Below are positions 48,791 through 59,213 of a stretch of DNA of 64,000 nucleotides, one piece after another. The position numbers were made by a program, and so were the translations under genes. Positions within the stretch are counted from its first letter, which is position 1; each line of letters opens with the position of its first letter. The notes under the pieces are model-generated. The model made no database searches and was not told where the DNA came from. It saw nothing but the letters and a program-made list of their open reading frames with translations. This stretch comes from Combretum micranthum. Lineage: Eukaryota > Streptophyta > Magnoliopsida > Myrtales > Combretaceae. The stretch covers positions 1 to 64,000 of the forward strand of contig JAMXBD010002777.1 of assembly GCA_024138025.1 (NCBI GenBank), read 5' to 3'.

Positions 48791-49451
48791 TTAACCGTGA
48801 ACTTAAACGGCGTCGTACCGCAGGATTCGTAAATCTACTAACCCGGGATGGAGGGCGCAAGTCCATCCACATATGATTTTCGGCTGGTCATATGTTTGTT
48901 GAACTCACTCGTTTGATGCATCTCACTTGGTTGATTAATTACTTGCTTAAATGTTTGTATTAATTGTGATTCGGAAGTTTTCACTCACTAAGCTAGTGTA
49001 GCTTATACCCCAATAGTTTCCTGTTGCAGTATGAATACCTTTGGCTATCTCCGAGGACCCGGAGACATCAGGTACAGCTTTTAGAGGTTGAGGAGCTTTG
49101 GTTAAGGCAGGGACCTAAAAGTAGAAAAGGATTTCTAATCCTATTTCCCAGAACCAGTGTCCGAAGGATAATACAAGAAACTTTGCGAGCTTAAATTTTT
49201 TTGTATTGTATCGGGGGTATGCCGCCCAGTTCATGTAATAGAATAATTCTCTGTAAGACGTTCATGATTTACGTTCTTGCTGCTATGTATGTCTCCTTAA
49301 GCTATTACGAAGCAATGTATGGCCTATAAATGTTGAGAGCAAGCCTTACACCCGAAGTTCAAACTCATGGGAAGACTAAGGTTGTCTTACTTGAGTTTAA
49401 ATGTTGAGTGTGGCGGACTGTCACGTGTAGGGCACACTTTGGGGCGTGATA

Positions 49452-49909
49452 GCCAGGTTTGCTATTTCAAGCTCCGCACTTCGGTCTAAGAATTCGATTC
49501 TCAACTTTTCAAAATCCTTAATCAGATCCTTTTGATTTGTGATCAAGGCAGCTACCTCTCCATAATTTTTCCGACTTAAGGCATCTGCGACGGCATTAAC
49601 CTTCCCTGGACAGTAATTTATCCCCAGATCGTAATCTTTTATTAATTCTAGCCATCTCCTTTGTCTCATATTTAGTTCCTTTTGTGTGAACAGATACTTA
49701 AGACTTTTATGATCCGTGTATATCTCACACCTCTGTCCATATAAATAATGTCTCCATAGCTTCAAAGCGAAGACAACTGCAGCCAATTCTAAATCATGTG
49801 TAGGGTAGTTCTGTTCATGGGGTCTCAATTGCCGAGAAGCATATGCAATAACTTTCCCTTCCTGCATCAATACACATCCAAGGCCATTCCTTGAGGCGTC
49901 GCTATGCAC
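49452..49909 (-). pseudogene. pol: pol: RNase H, Element 4
   Basis: An uninterrupted frame on the - strand encodes RNase H with the acidic residues in H-S-D-A-S, D-L-E-L-A-A, Y-T-D-H-K-S-L and A-D-A-L-S. The C-terminal linker runs to 49452, where the mosaic LTR cuts pol; the few residues before the stop near 49421 are LTR-encoded. Catalytic residues are present, but the domain is separated from integrase. Confidence 0.88.
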
Positions 49910-50650
49910 GTATAGGACTTTTCTGGGTCGGTAAAACCAAGATCGGTGCCGATACCAATCGTCGTTTCAATTCCTGGAAGCTCTGTTCCCTCTTGTCCGT
50001 CCAAACAAATTTCTCATTCTTTTGAGTCAATTGAGTCAGTGGCTTGGCTATCTTAGAGAAATCCTTCACAAACTTGCGATAGTAGCCAGCTAATCCCAAG
50101 AAACTTCTTACTTCAGTAATGTTTGCGGTTTCCATTCTACTACCGCCTTGATCTTCTGGGTCAACTGATATCCCCTCACCGGTTACCACATGTCCAAGAA
50201 AAGATATTTGTCCAACCAAAAATCACATTTGGACAATTTGGCGTACAGCTTGTTGTCCCTTAAGGTTTGTAACGCCAAACGAAGATGTTCCTCGTGTTGC
50301 TCTTGGTTTCGAATATTTAGGATGTCGTCTATGAAAACTATCACACACTTATCCAAAAGTGGCTTATAAACTCTGTTCATAAGGTCCATAAATGCAGCTG
50401 GGGCATTGGTCAGCCCGAACGACATCACTAAACTCGTAGTGTCCATAACGAGTACGGAAAGCCGTCTTTGGTACATCCTCAGGCTTTATCCTCAATTGAT
50501 GGTATCCCGAACGCAAATCAATGCGTGAAAACACACAAGCCCCTTGCAGTTGATCGAACAAATCATCAATTCTTGGCAGAGGGTCGATTCTTGATAGTCA
50601 CCTTATTCAACTCACGATAATCGATACACAACTCATCGATCCGTCCTTCT
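49902..50650 (-). pseudogene. pol: pol: reverse transcriptase, Element 4
   Basis: Three overlapping frames on the - strand encode an entire Ty3 [13 protein letters not shown] and G-H-Y-E-F (50364-50561), F-G-L-T-N-A-P and the active-site F-I-D-D-I-L (50183-50476), then thumb/connection G-L-A-G-Y-Y-R-K-F (49902-50219). One-base indels near 50430, 50200 and 49910 shift the frame. Unlike Element 3, the catalytic Asp-Asp remains in frame. Confidence 0.88.
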
Positions 50651-50653
50651 TCT

Positions 50654-51394
50654 TTACAAACAAAACAGGTGCCCCCATGGCGACACACTTGGTCTTATGA
50701 ATTTTTGATCCAGAAGTTCTTGTAATTGTGCCTTTAGCTCTTTCAACTCAGCCGGTGCCATCCGGTATGGTGCTTTGGATATCGGTTCGGTGTTTGGAGC
50801 TAAAACAATCTCAAAATCAATTTCTCTTTTTGGTGGTAATCCTGGCAAAATTTCTGGAAACACATCCAAATATTCATTTACCACTGGTATATCCCTTTCT
50901 TCACGGGTTTCCTCTTCATCCAAGACACCTTCAATCGGTATTATCTCTTCATCCTCCATCATCAACTCAAACGAGTTTAACCAAACCTTCTCGGGACTAG
51001 GGTTTCTCCCACAAATTCTACTTTTTCCCCCATTTGATCATAGAAACTCACTGTTTTCTTTTGACAATCCACTATTGCTTTTACCTTGCTTAGCCAACTC
51101 ATCCGAGGATAACTTCGTATTTATTCATCTCCAACATTATTAAATCACTTTTGGAGTGGTGTCCATGAACTTCCAACGGACAATCCTTTATCAATTCTCG
51201 GGTTGACACAACGCTCCCGGTAGGTGTCTTAATCCTCAAACTAGCAGTAGTTGTGGCTATAGGTAATTCAAGTTGATTAGCCAAACTAGTGGTGATGAAC
51301 GAATGTGTCGCTCCCGTGTCAAATAAAACATATGCCTCCACGCTATTCACCCGAATGTGTCCTGAGGTCAACAAACATCCATCACTCATCAATC
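50654..51394 (-). pseudogene. pol: pol: protease and linker to RT, Element 4
   Basis: The - strand frame 51099-51392 encodes the aspartic protease with L-F-D-T-G-A-T-H-S-F. The linker 50654-50965 has E-Y-L-D-V-F-P-E and A-P-Y-R-M-A before RT. A break lies around 50970-51100. The first possible protease codons follow the acceptor of the candidate intron, so the protease could be made only from spliced RNA or from its own start. Confidence 0.85.
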
Positions 51395-51519
51395 CTACAG
51401 CACTCTAAGCTACCTACCTAGGGTTCTTACTTCCAGCTTTCCCATAACATATATAATTTCATCCAGACAACAATTCAATAAATAAATCGAAATTTAACTT
51501 GAAGGTTTCTGTTACTAAC
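51395..51519 (-). other. Candidate GT-AG intron between gag and protease, Element 4
   Basis: 125 bases on the - strand from GTTAGTAAC to CTGTAG. The linker after the gag TGA is open for exactly 52 codons up to GTG-ACA-G|GT. Splicing gives G|GA-TTG-ATG in the protease frame; unspliced RNA meets TAG at the next codon. The borders are the same in Element 3. No RNA evidence is available here. Confidence 0.45.
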
Positions 51520-52896
51520 CTGTCACCAGGCCGCCATCAGCGCCTTCGCTTTGATCCAAAGCTGCCAATTCCACTTCCTCCTCCTCATCTTCCTCTACCA
51601 TCCACTGGCCTTCGAAGTTATATAACCTCATCCCATGCATTGCGATGCTGCCGGCTCCCACTTTTATTTCCCGACCTCATGGGGTTGGTATTGCTCGAAG
51701 TCCAAAGGGTCGAGCGGCTACACTTTTCCGTTGGGAACATTCAGAGGCTAAGTGCCCCTTCTCCTTGCAAATAAAGCAAGTCACGGCCAGCTTCTTCGGG
51801 CACGTATAAACCATATGGCCAGCATCGCCACAGAAATAACATTTGTTTTTCAACAACTGGCATTGCCTAGGAGCATGCCCCCTTACATTTCCAACAGGAG
51901 ACATTGGCCTTACTGGGTCGGCTTGCTACTAGACTCATCTTAAACCCATGGTACGGTCTGTACCTTTTTCCCTTGAATCCTGAACTCGAGGCGTCAAACG
52001 GCCTTTTCCAAATACCCTCTTGTCAGGTTCTTGGTATTTCCTTTTTCTGGCCCCTTCAATCACTCGGGCCTTCTCTACCATCTCAGGGTATGTCCTTACC
52101 CCAAACTCTTCCAATTTGATCCGCAACTCCTCGTCTAAGCCACCCAAAAATACTTGCTTCTTCAGCTCTTCACTATCCCTGAAAGACTCAGGTGCTATTG
52201 CACAGGTGGACGAACTCAGTCTCATACTGTTCCACGTTCTCCCCTTTTGTTTCACGTGGAGAAAGTCAGCACTATACTTTACCCTTAAGCTGGAGGGGAA
52301 GTAATTATCCAAAAATTCCCGGCGAAAAGATTCCCATGTAACGGGGAAGGCAAGCTCTTCTCTTAGAGTCCCACCAGACCCTCGCATTATACCTCAACAT
52401 ATATGTTCCATATTCCACTTGTAAGTAAGGTGGAATTTCATATGCAGCAAAAGATCGCTCAATTTGAGCTAACCAGTCCTCGGCTTCATCTGGTTTGCCG
52501 AACGCTCCATCAAAATACCGGTTACTCTTGATGAAATCCGGTAAGGAGCTTCGGTGGGGTCTTCTGTATGGTGGGGGTGGTGGCAAAGGCACATTATAGG
52601 AATGCTCCTCTTGTGGAGCGGTGCTTCGGCAGTCACTTCCCTGTGATCTGCGGGTGGTGGATGTGGAGCAGAATCCCGGACACTTTGTCCTTGGTGTGGG
52701 TTCTGAACCGGGTTTGATTCTGGATGAATGTATTCAGAAGATTGGCTAATTGTCCAATCGCGTTTAACACATCACCCTGTTGATTCTGAGGCGCAACTCC
52801 TTGAGGATTAGGTGGAGGTGCGGCCGGTTGGTCGGCTTCGTTCGGGATAGACCCTTGTTCCCGATTCGAATCCGTCGGTTTCGTCTGTTTATACAT
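51520..52896 (-). pseudogene. gag: gag with zinc knuckles and acidic linker, Element 4
   Basis: Met at 52896 starts a Gln/Pro/Asn-rich N-terminus (52633-52896). The capsid follows in two frames (52305-52592, 51935-52387), with F-I-K-S-N-R-Y-F, W-E-S-F-R-R-E-F and G-L-D-E-E-L-R. The nucleocapsid (51677-51904) has two good C-C-H-C knuckles and one degenerate knuckle. The frame stops at TGA (51677-51679) and would continue in the same frame for 52 codons with a Glu/Asp run. Frameshifts near 52620, 52330, 52200 and 51920 mark it as a pseudogene. Confidence 0.88.
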
Positions 52897-53424
52897 TGTT
52901 TAATAAATTTTAGTATTCTTAGGAGGTTTTAGATTTTGAAGGAACTTAATTTGTTAACAATATTCAAAATTTGCGAAAATTTGGAAATCAAACTTAAAAA
53001 GAAATGGAATTTCATAATTTCATATAATCATAAGGAGAAAAAGAACTCATACATAAGGTAACAAGTTGAAATCTCATAATAATAGTGAATGAATGAATGC
53101 TCATGCAATTTATATGCGGTTAATGTTCTTTATGCCTCATGTCTAGCATGCATGCTTTTCACAACTCCTTTCCTTTGAAATAAACATGATCCTTCATTAC
53201 TTTAGCGAGCCATACAAATATTACATCAAGATTTTTGTCCCCAAAATTTGGCTAGCTATACTCCAATTCGATTCTAAACATTTTCCCTATTCCCGAAAGC
53301 ATGACAAAATACAGGGAAAAAGAAGCAATAAAATACTAGCTATCCTGAAATCCTAAGGCAAATTGGCATCCCGCATTGCCTACTACAAAATAAAAAAATC
53401 AGGACTTCACTTGGACTTCATGGG
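52897..53424 (-). other. Spacer between extra ORF and gag, Element 4
   Basis: AT-rich, non-coding, near identical to 25038-25582. No motif recognised. Confidence 0.6.
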
Positions 53425-54535
53425 TTAGCTATCATCTCGGCCTCTACTCATCACTAGTGTCTTCGGAGGTCGAGCTAGGAGGTCGTCTCCTGCTAGAAGA
53501 ACCACCGTCATCCCGATAAACAAACTAAGGTATTCCCTCGTAGTCATCCTCCGCTTCCTAGTAGGTCGGACTAAAGGCTCTTGGTCTTCACTTTCTTCCT
53601 CTTCCTCCGTTCCTTGCCCTTCCCTCGGGCTCACTCCATTCTCCTCACCTCTTACCTCAGGTTCACTCACTTGGGTCTCCACACTTCAGGCTCTCTCACA
53701 GGTTCTCCACCACATTTTCAACTTCCATAGGCTCAGGGGCCACGGGTTCTACTACTGCTAGGTCAAGCACAGGTGGATTCTCACCCTCAATATAACATCT
53801 CTCCATATCATTGGATCAAACTCGGGTTCTACCCTTCCACTATCGGTATCTCCAACTCCGATTAAAATCCCATACAATTTGGTTGGGTTCCGGATTCACT
53901 TCCGCTTCCGGCTCGATGGGTGGGGTAGGGGTTCTAGGGACTACATTTTCCTCCCAATTAGGATCCTCCTCGGGGTCCTCTTCTTCTTCTTCCTCCTCTT
54001 CCTCATTCTCTTCGATCACAGGCGCACCATTCAATTGCATGCCTATGTCATGGGCTGGAGGTGTGGCTATCTCCGGGGTGGAAGGATGTCTAATAAACCG
54101 CATGCCAAGTGATATGGTTCCATGCGTCTGCTATGTTCCAATCATGGTGGTCATACAATTGTCATGGGCATACACATATAAGGGTCCTATAGGGATCCAC
54201 ACCCTAAATCTGGAGGGGTTCGGTTTCCCCCATTCTTCAAGATAAATGTAGCCTCCCTAGTCATGGGCTCGCGCCCATACCTACCATGATTCTCTCCAAA
54301 GTATAAATCGTCTCCAATTTAGTCCAACTCCTTCTCCCCATGGGATCATACCTCAACCGGTCGACCACAGCAGCCCACCTAGTGTATCTCAATCCTTCCT
54401 TCCACAATTTATACATTTCCCCTATGGTTCGGGGGTGCCTGGCTAAAGCGAAGTCTTCACACAATTCCTCAATCTCAACCTGTACTCTACCATGGTTTCA
54501 TCATTCCTCTTGGTGAAGTGTCTAGCCCCTGGTCT
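53425..54535 (-). pseudogene. Extra ORF upstream of gag, Element 4 (unrecognised protein)
   Basis: Frames on the - strand, in order: Y-R-L-R-L-R near 54485; E-M-Y-K-L-W-K-E-G-L, T-I-Y-T-L-E-R-I-M-V (54261-54464); E-A-T-F-I-L-K and G-P-L-Y-V-Y-A; D-I-G-M-Q-L-N-G-A-P-V and a long acidic run (53840-54103); R-K-R-R-M-T-T-R-E-Y-L-S-L-F (53425-53682). Same order and residues as in Element 3. No gag, protease or RT motif. Indels and one stop after M-I-G-T break it. The acidic middle and basic end suggest a nucleic-acid- or chromatin-binding role, which is only a guess. Confidence 0.65.
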
Positions 54536-54671
54536 CACCCAAGGAGACCTACAAAATATAAGACTCCTAATCAGACTTAGCAAGAAAACATTTTTAACTC
54601 CATTTGAACCTATTAATTAGATTTCTAAGTCCGGTTTCTTTTAATTCTATTGTCTTGTTTTATAACCTAGT

Positions 54672-54683
54672 GCTCTGATACCA
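54672..54683 (-). other. Primer-binding site (tRNA-iMet), Element 4
   Basis: Perfect TGGTATCAGAGC on the - strand, eight bases inside the 5' LTR end. Confidence 0.9.
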
Positions 54684-55317
54684 ACTTAAACTGTCACGCC
54701 CCATAGGGTATCCTAAACGTAACAGCCCGCCACATACTATAAAAGACTCTCGAATTTCTATCGAGCCTTTCGGGAGTCTTGTATAGATGTAAAGCGTCCC
54801 TTTACGACAATAGAATACTCAATCAATGGAGTTAAGAAGTTTAATGTGGCATTCATTAGCCATAGATAATAAACCAAAACACATATATATACTTTACAAA
54901 ATCTAAGGGGCATTCCCCCGCAAAATAATATCAAGTCCATTACAGTCATCCAGAGTCCTTTAGTTTCCAACGGAAGTCTAAACAAAAGCGAAGTAAACTT
55001 CTATGGGAAACTCCTATCTCCGGTACCTGAGCTGTGGCTTGCCTCGGCCTAAGCCAAATAAACTCGTGCTGCAACAAATAAAAGCTATGGGGGCGTAAGC
55101 TAACTAGCTTAGTGAGTAAGAACTTCCATATCACAATTAATACAATCATTCAAACAAGTGATTATTCACGCAAATGTATGCATCAGACAAATGAGTTCAA
55201 CAAACATATGACCAGCCGGAAATCATATGTGGATGGACTTGCGCCCTCCATCCCGGGTTAGCAGATTAACGAATCCTGCGGTACGACGCCGTTTAAGCTC
55301 ACGGTCAACTGAACAAT

Positions 55318-55433
55318 AATTCGTTTTATGGATCACGATTAACCAACATTCGTTTTATGGATCACGATTAACCAACAATTCGTTTTATGGATCACGATTA
55401 ACCAAATATTTTTTATGGATCACGAAAACCAAC
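55318..55433 (-). repeat. 31-bp tandem repeat in Element 4 5' LTR
   Basis: About four units with small internal losses. Confidence 0.85.
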
Positions 55434-57314
55434 AATGCTAATGCTCCATCCCCATCGTGATATGAATGAGTAATTATAATTGAAGTCAAATATATATTAA
55501 TTCATTCTTTTAGGTGACCAACAATTATCACAGACAATCATATAAAATGCTAGCTAATCAATCAATAGCTTAACACCGGTTTCGATATTTCTTAAGTTCC
55601 ATTTCACACATCAACAGCAGACAATATAATTCCCATATACCCCATCATACATTTCCATTTTTATCTTTGCCTACACCACTAGTGCCACTAACAATACAAT
55701 CACAAACATTAATTGAGAGTGGAAGTAGTACTCACTCGGCCATGGACGCGGTCTTTTAGTAATAGTCGGGAGGTAGGAGGTATCGTCTTGCTCGGGATCA
55801 CCTACCATAAGAATAATCCTAATGAGATCTCATCATTTAACTAATCCAAGCTATGCATCTAAACTAGATGAATTCGGAATTCTCGCTATTTGCGGAAGTT
55901 CCGACTTAAAACGGCCATAACTTGGTCATTTAACTCGGAATTTCGCAAATTTTATATCGATCTCTATCTACTTCGAAAGATCTATCTATTTCTAGTATTA
56001 TTTTCAAGTTTTGAAAACATTAAGGTCATGGAACAGTAGGATCAGATCTGTTCCATAAATTCTCCGATTCCGAAAAATTGTTTTGCATTTGATAAAAATG
56101 TTCCTAGTTGATGATTCATATATACATGGTATATGAATGAGTTCCTAATATGAATGTCATATAATGAACTCAATATATGCATGGTCTTGATGATCTTTGA
56201 TGATGGACTCTTAGGATCTCTTAATTATTAAGAATTTCCTTAATGACTACTTATAGAAAGCTATTATTTCCAACCTTTCATTCCCTAGGGTTTTCATAAT
56301 TTTCATCTTGAAATTTGCTTGTTATCCAACAAAAAATAAGTTCCCAATATCTATACTTATTATGACCTTCATTTATGCATAAAAATCCACATTTTTCATT
56401 AGGTAACTATATTTTTGAACAAGCTACTTATAAAAATCCGAATTTTGTAAATTCCATTTCCTTGCATTTTCTTTGTGAGAAAACTTGTTTAAGGCATCAA
56501 AAATTGAAGCTTCATTATATCTATTATCTAAGGACTCCATTTGACTCATAAAACATCCAATTTAAACTTAAATACTAGGTGTTCATGTAGGCATGATTCT
56601 AAATTACGAATTTAACTATCAATCCATATATCAATATTTTTCATTCTAACTCCACTACTTGTCTTACATTTTTCTCATGCCTAAACTCATGAAAATCATT
56701 CCTTAAGGGCATCTATTACATATATCTTCCATTTTCTATGAAAAATATGAGTTTTAAAGTGGTTTAGGTGGTCTTTATGATAGGGTTCTAAATTCATCCG
56801 AATTTCCAACAAATCATTTCTAACAAAACCTTTTCTTTTTCAATTTTCTTGCCTTCTATACATGAAGATCTACTATCTAACATGTCTATACATAAATAAG
56901 GTTACATTTTTATGATCATCAATGCATGAAATTAAAATAACCATATGAATACAAATGTAGATGAAGATGTGAATGTCTAAACACTAGATCTACTAATATA
57001 ATGCATGAATCATAAGTTTCATGGCATGAACATAAATATATATGCAAGATCTCTACTTTACATGCATGAACAAGATAATATTTCAACAAAAACTCATTTA
57101 AACACTAGATCCATATCTTGTGATGGCTTGATATTCTTGCTCAAGTGTTTTCATGTCCCTAGCATATGCTCATTGGGACTAAATGAGAAAACACACAAGA
57201 AATAGCTTTGCCATTGCAAGATTTAGGAAGAAAAAAGCTTAAAATCAACCTACCAATAGAGATTAGAAGGGGAAAAGAAGAGGATTTGAGTTGAATGTGT
57301 GAGAGTGAGAGGGA

Positions 57315-57334
57315 GGGGGGGGGGGGGGGGGGGG
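57315..57334 (-). repeat. G20 homopolymer in family-B LTR leader
   Basis: Third expanded G run at this LTR position; compare 19539 and 42759. Confidence 0.85.
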
Positions 57335-58130
57335 TGTCACGTCACAAAGGGGGAGAGAATGAGAGGTTTTTCTCTTTTGAAAAAAGTTTTGACAAGTGAA
57401 AATGAGGAGAGAGAGAGAGAAAAAGGTGTTTATATATGCATAATTTAGGGTTTGTTAATGAATAAAAAATAGCAAAAACAAATCAAATGAGAGGGGGAAA
57501 AGAGGGGAGGGGCGCCGGCCATATGGGCGGGGGGAGGAGTATGTGTGTGTGAAATTTGGTATTTTGTAATTTAAGTAATTAAAATGTAATAAATGTAATA
57601 ATTATTTAAGAGACAAAAATTCTTGGGAAAAAAATTGAAATGAGTAGTTGTAAGGATGTAAGAATAGGGTATGGGTAGTATGTAGTGTAGGTTGTACTTG
57701 TGAATAGTAGACAAGACATCTACTTTACCGGTTGTAACGAAAACACGGGAAAAGGCTATAACTGTAATTTTTATAGGTCGAAAAATTATAAAATTGATAT
57801 TTTTGGAATCCTTATAAAATTACGGTTCTAACGAATATTCTGGAACATTTTTCTGAGTTCGTGGCCCCGGGGCACGCTTTTCCGTAATTGAGCTTGGGAA
57901 GGCCCGGAATTAAAAAATTTCCGAATTTAAAACTTTCAAAGGTCTAAAATATACTTTAGAATGATAATTCATATTCATTTACTTTATAAAACTTTTTTTA
58001 TTAAGAAATCGAAGGAAAGCCGGATTTAGGGTTCCTAAGCTCCTCTCACTAGACTTGAACTGAACAGGATTAGGGTTTCGCTTTTCAACTCCTGGGGTTT
58101 TCTTAATTACTAAGATTACCAGGGTTTACA

Positions 58131-59213
58131 ATGAGGACAAGTCTAAGACTAGAAAGACTAGTCTTAAAATAACTTGAAAATAAATAAATTGCAAGGTAAA
58201 TAAATTACAGTAACAAGGAGCTTATATGCTCTAAAAGATATATATAGCTACATAGATATATTTAGTTAAATATATAAGAAAGCAACATAAAGGAAAATAG
58301 ATTCATGAATAAAAACAAAGTATGAACATATTATTGTTTTCTTAACTTTCATGGTTTTAGAAAATACATATTATGCTCATACTAAGTAAATGATCATAAA
58401 GCGAACTCAAAGAAGTATTACCTGTGAAAACTAAACTTGAGAGAACTTTGAGATAACTCTTATAGAAATTTTGAGAGAGTAATTTTAGTGTATGAAAGGT
58501 GTGAAGGAAATGAAAGGAAGATGGGGTATTTATAAGAAAATGTGGAGGGAAATTTGTGTTAATTAAATAAATGAAAAATAAAACAAATTGAGGGGGCCGG
58601 CGCAATGAGGGAAAGAGAGAGGAAAAATTATTTTTTTGTAGTTTTGTTAATAAAAAGTAAGATATGAAAGATGTGAAGTTGTATTGGAAATGAAAATTAT
58701 AAGAAAATAGAGATATGATTATAAAAGTAGGTTGTAAGAAAAATTAGAGATAGATAAATGGTTTAGAATAGCAATAATAGTATAATGTAAAGTAGACATG
58801 ATAATTAAAGTACCGATAGGAAGAACATACGCGTATAATTGCGATATCTGATATTTTTAGTTACCGAAAAATTATGAAACTGATATTTTTGAAAACCTTG
58901 TATTTTTATGAGTCTAACAGTATATTCAAAATACTTTTACCATTCTGAGCCTCAGGACACACTTTTCGAAAACTGTATTCGATCGTGCTCAAAACGAATT
59001 GCAGTTTAACTAAACTGATATGTTTAAGCTTTCTCATGTTATTACGAACTATTCTATATACTAAGCTCTTACTTACTTTCTTAGGGTTGCTTACACGGGA
59101 TTGCCGGACCTGAACGGTTACGTCTAACCAGGCTTTTGTTGACTTTAGGATTTCCGGTTGACCTTCTAATTAGGGCTTAAGCTTCATTGATCACAAAACT
59201 TTAGGCATTTGCA
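58131..59213 (-). repeat. Inverted family-C LTR, right part (U3 end)
   Basis: Reverse complement of the family-C LTR start: it ends TTTGCA (start TGCAAATGCC on the - strand), with the U3 block near 58950-58975 and a TATA box at 58527-58534. It shows the family-C sequence uninterrupted at the Element 3 insertion point. Confidence 0.85.

Larger units (their letters stand above)
45009..49451 (+). mobile_element. Mosaic solo LTR (family-D U3 joined to family-B body)
   Basis: A 4,443-bp LTR from TGTAAGCC to GGGGCGTGATA, inserted in Element 4 pol. The flanks are ACCAG (45004-45008) and GCCAG (49452-49456); the uninterrupted site in Element 3 near 21615 reads GCCAG, so this is a true insertion. The first 0.8 kb is colinear with the family-D U3, then comes an AT-rich TTA repeat (45821-45907), then sequence colinear with family-B LTRs from about 45950, including a TATA box (46608-46614) and 31-bp repeats. 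U3 features are present twice. No coding sequence. Confidence 0.85.
40079..58130 (-). mobile_element. Element 4: chromovirus (Ty3/gypsy) with family-B LTRs
   Basis: A second, very similar element on the - strand: 5' LTR 54692-58130, interior 43558-54691, 3' LTR 40079-43557. It has primer site, extra ORF, gag, candidate intron, protease, RT, RNase H, integrase, chromodomain and polypurine tract, broken by a mosaic solo LTR at 45009-49451. The flanks AATGC and ATGAG do not match, so no target duplication remains. Its interior is close to that of Element 3 and shares the gag TGA. Frameshifts are present but fewer than in Element 3. Clade Tekay is inferred from chromodomain and LTR length. Confidence 0.9.
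54692..58130 (-). repeat. Element 4, 5' LTR
   Basis: A 3,439-bp family-B LTR, TGTCACGCCCC to GGGTTTACA. TATA box on the - strand at 57431-57437. The palindromic-element target near 57246-57261 is empty. Confidence 0.9.

Noticed and set aside
12914..58130. Elements 3 and 4 as two halves of one segmental duplication
   Set aside because: They are inserted in family-C LTR copies of opposite orientation, differ in nested insertions and have different flanks, so they are separate insertions of one family.
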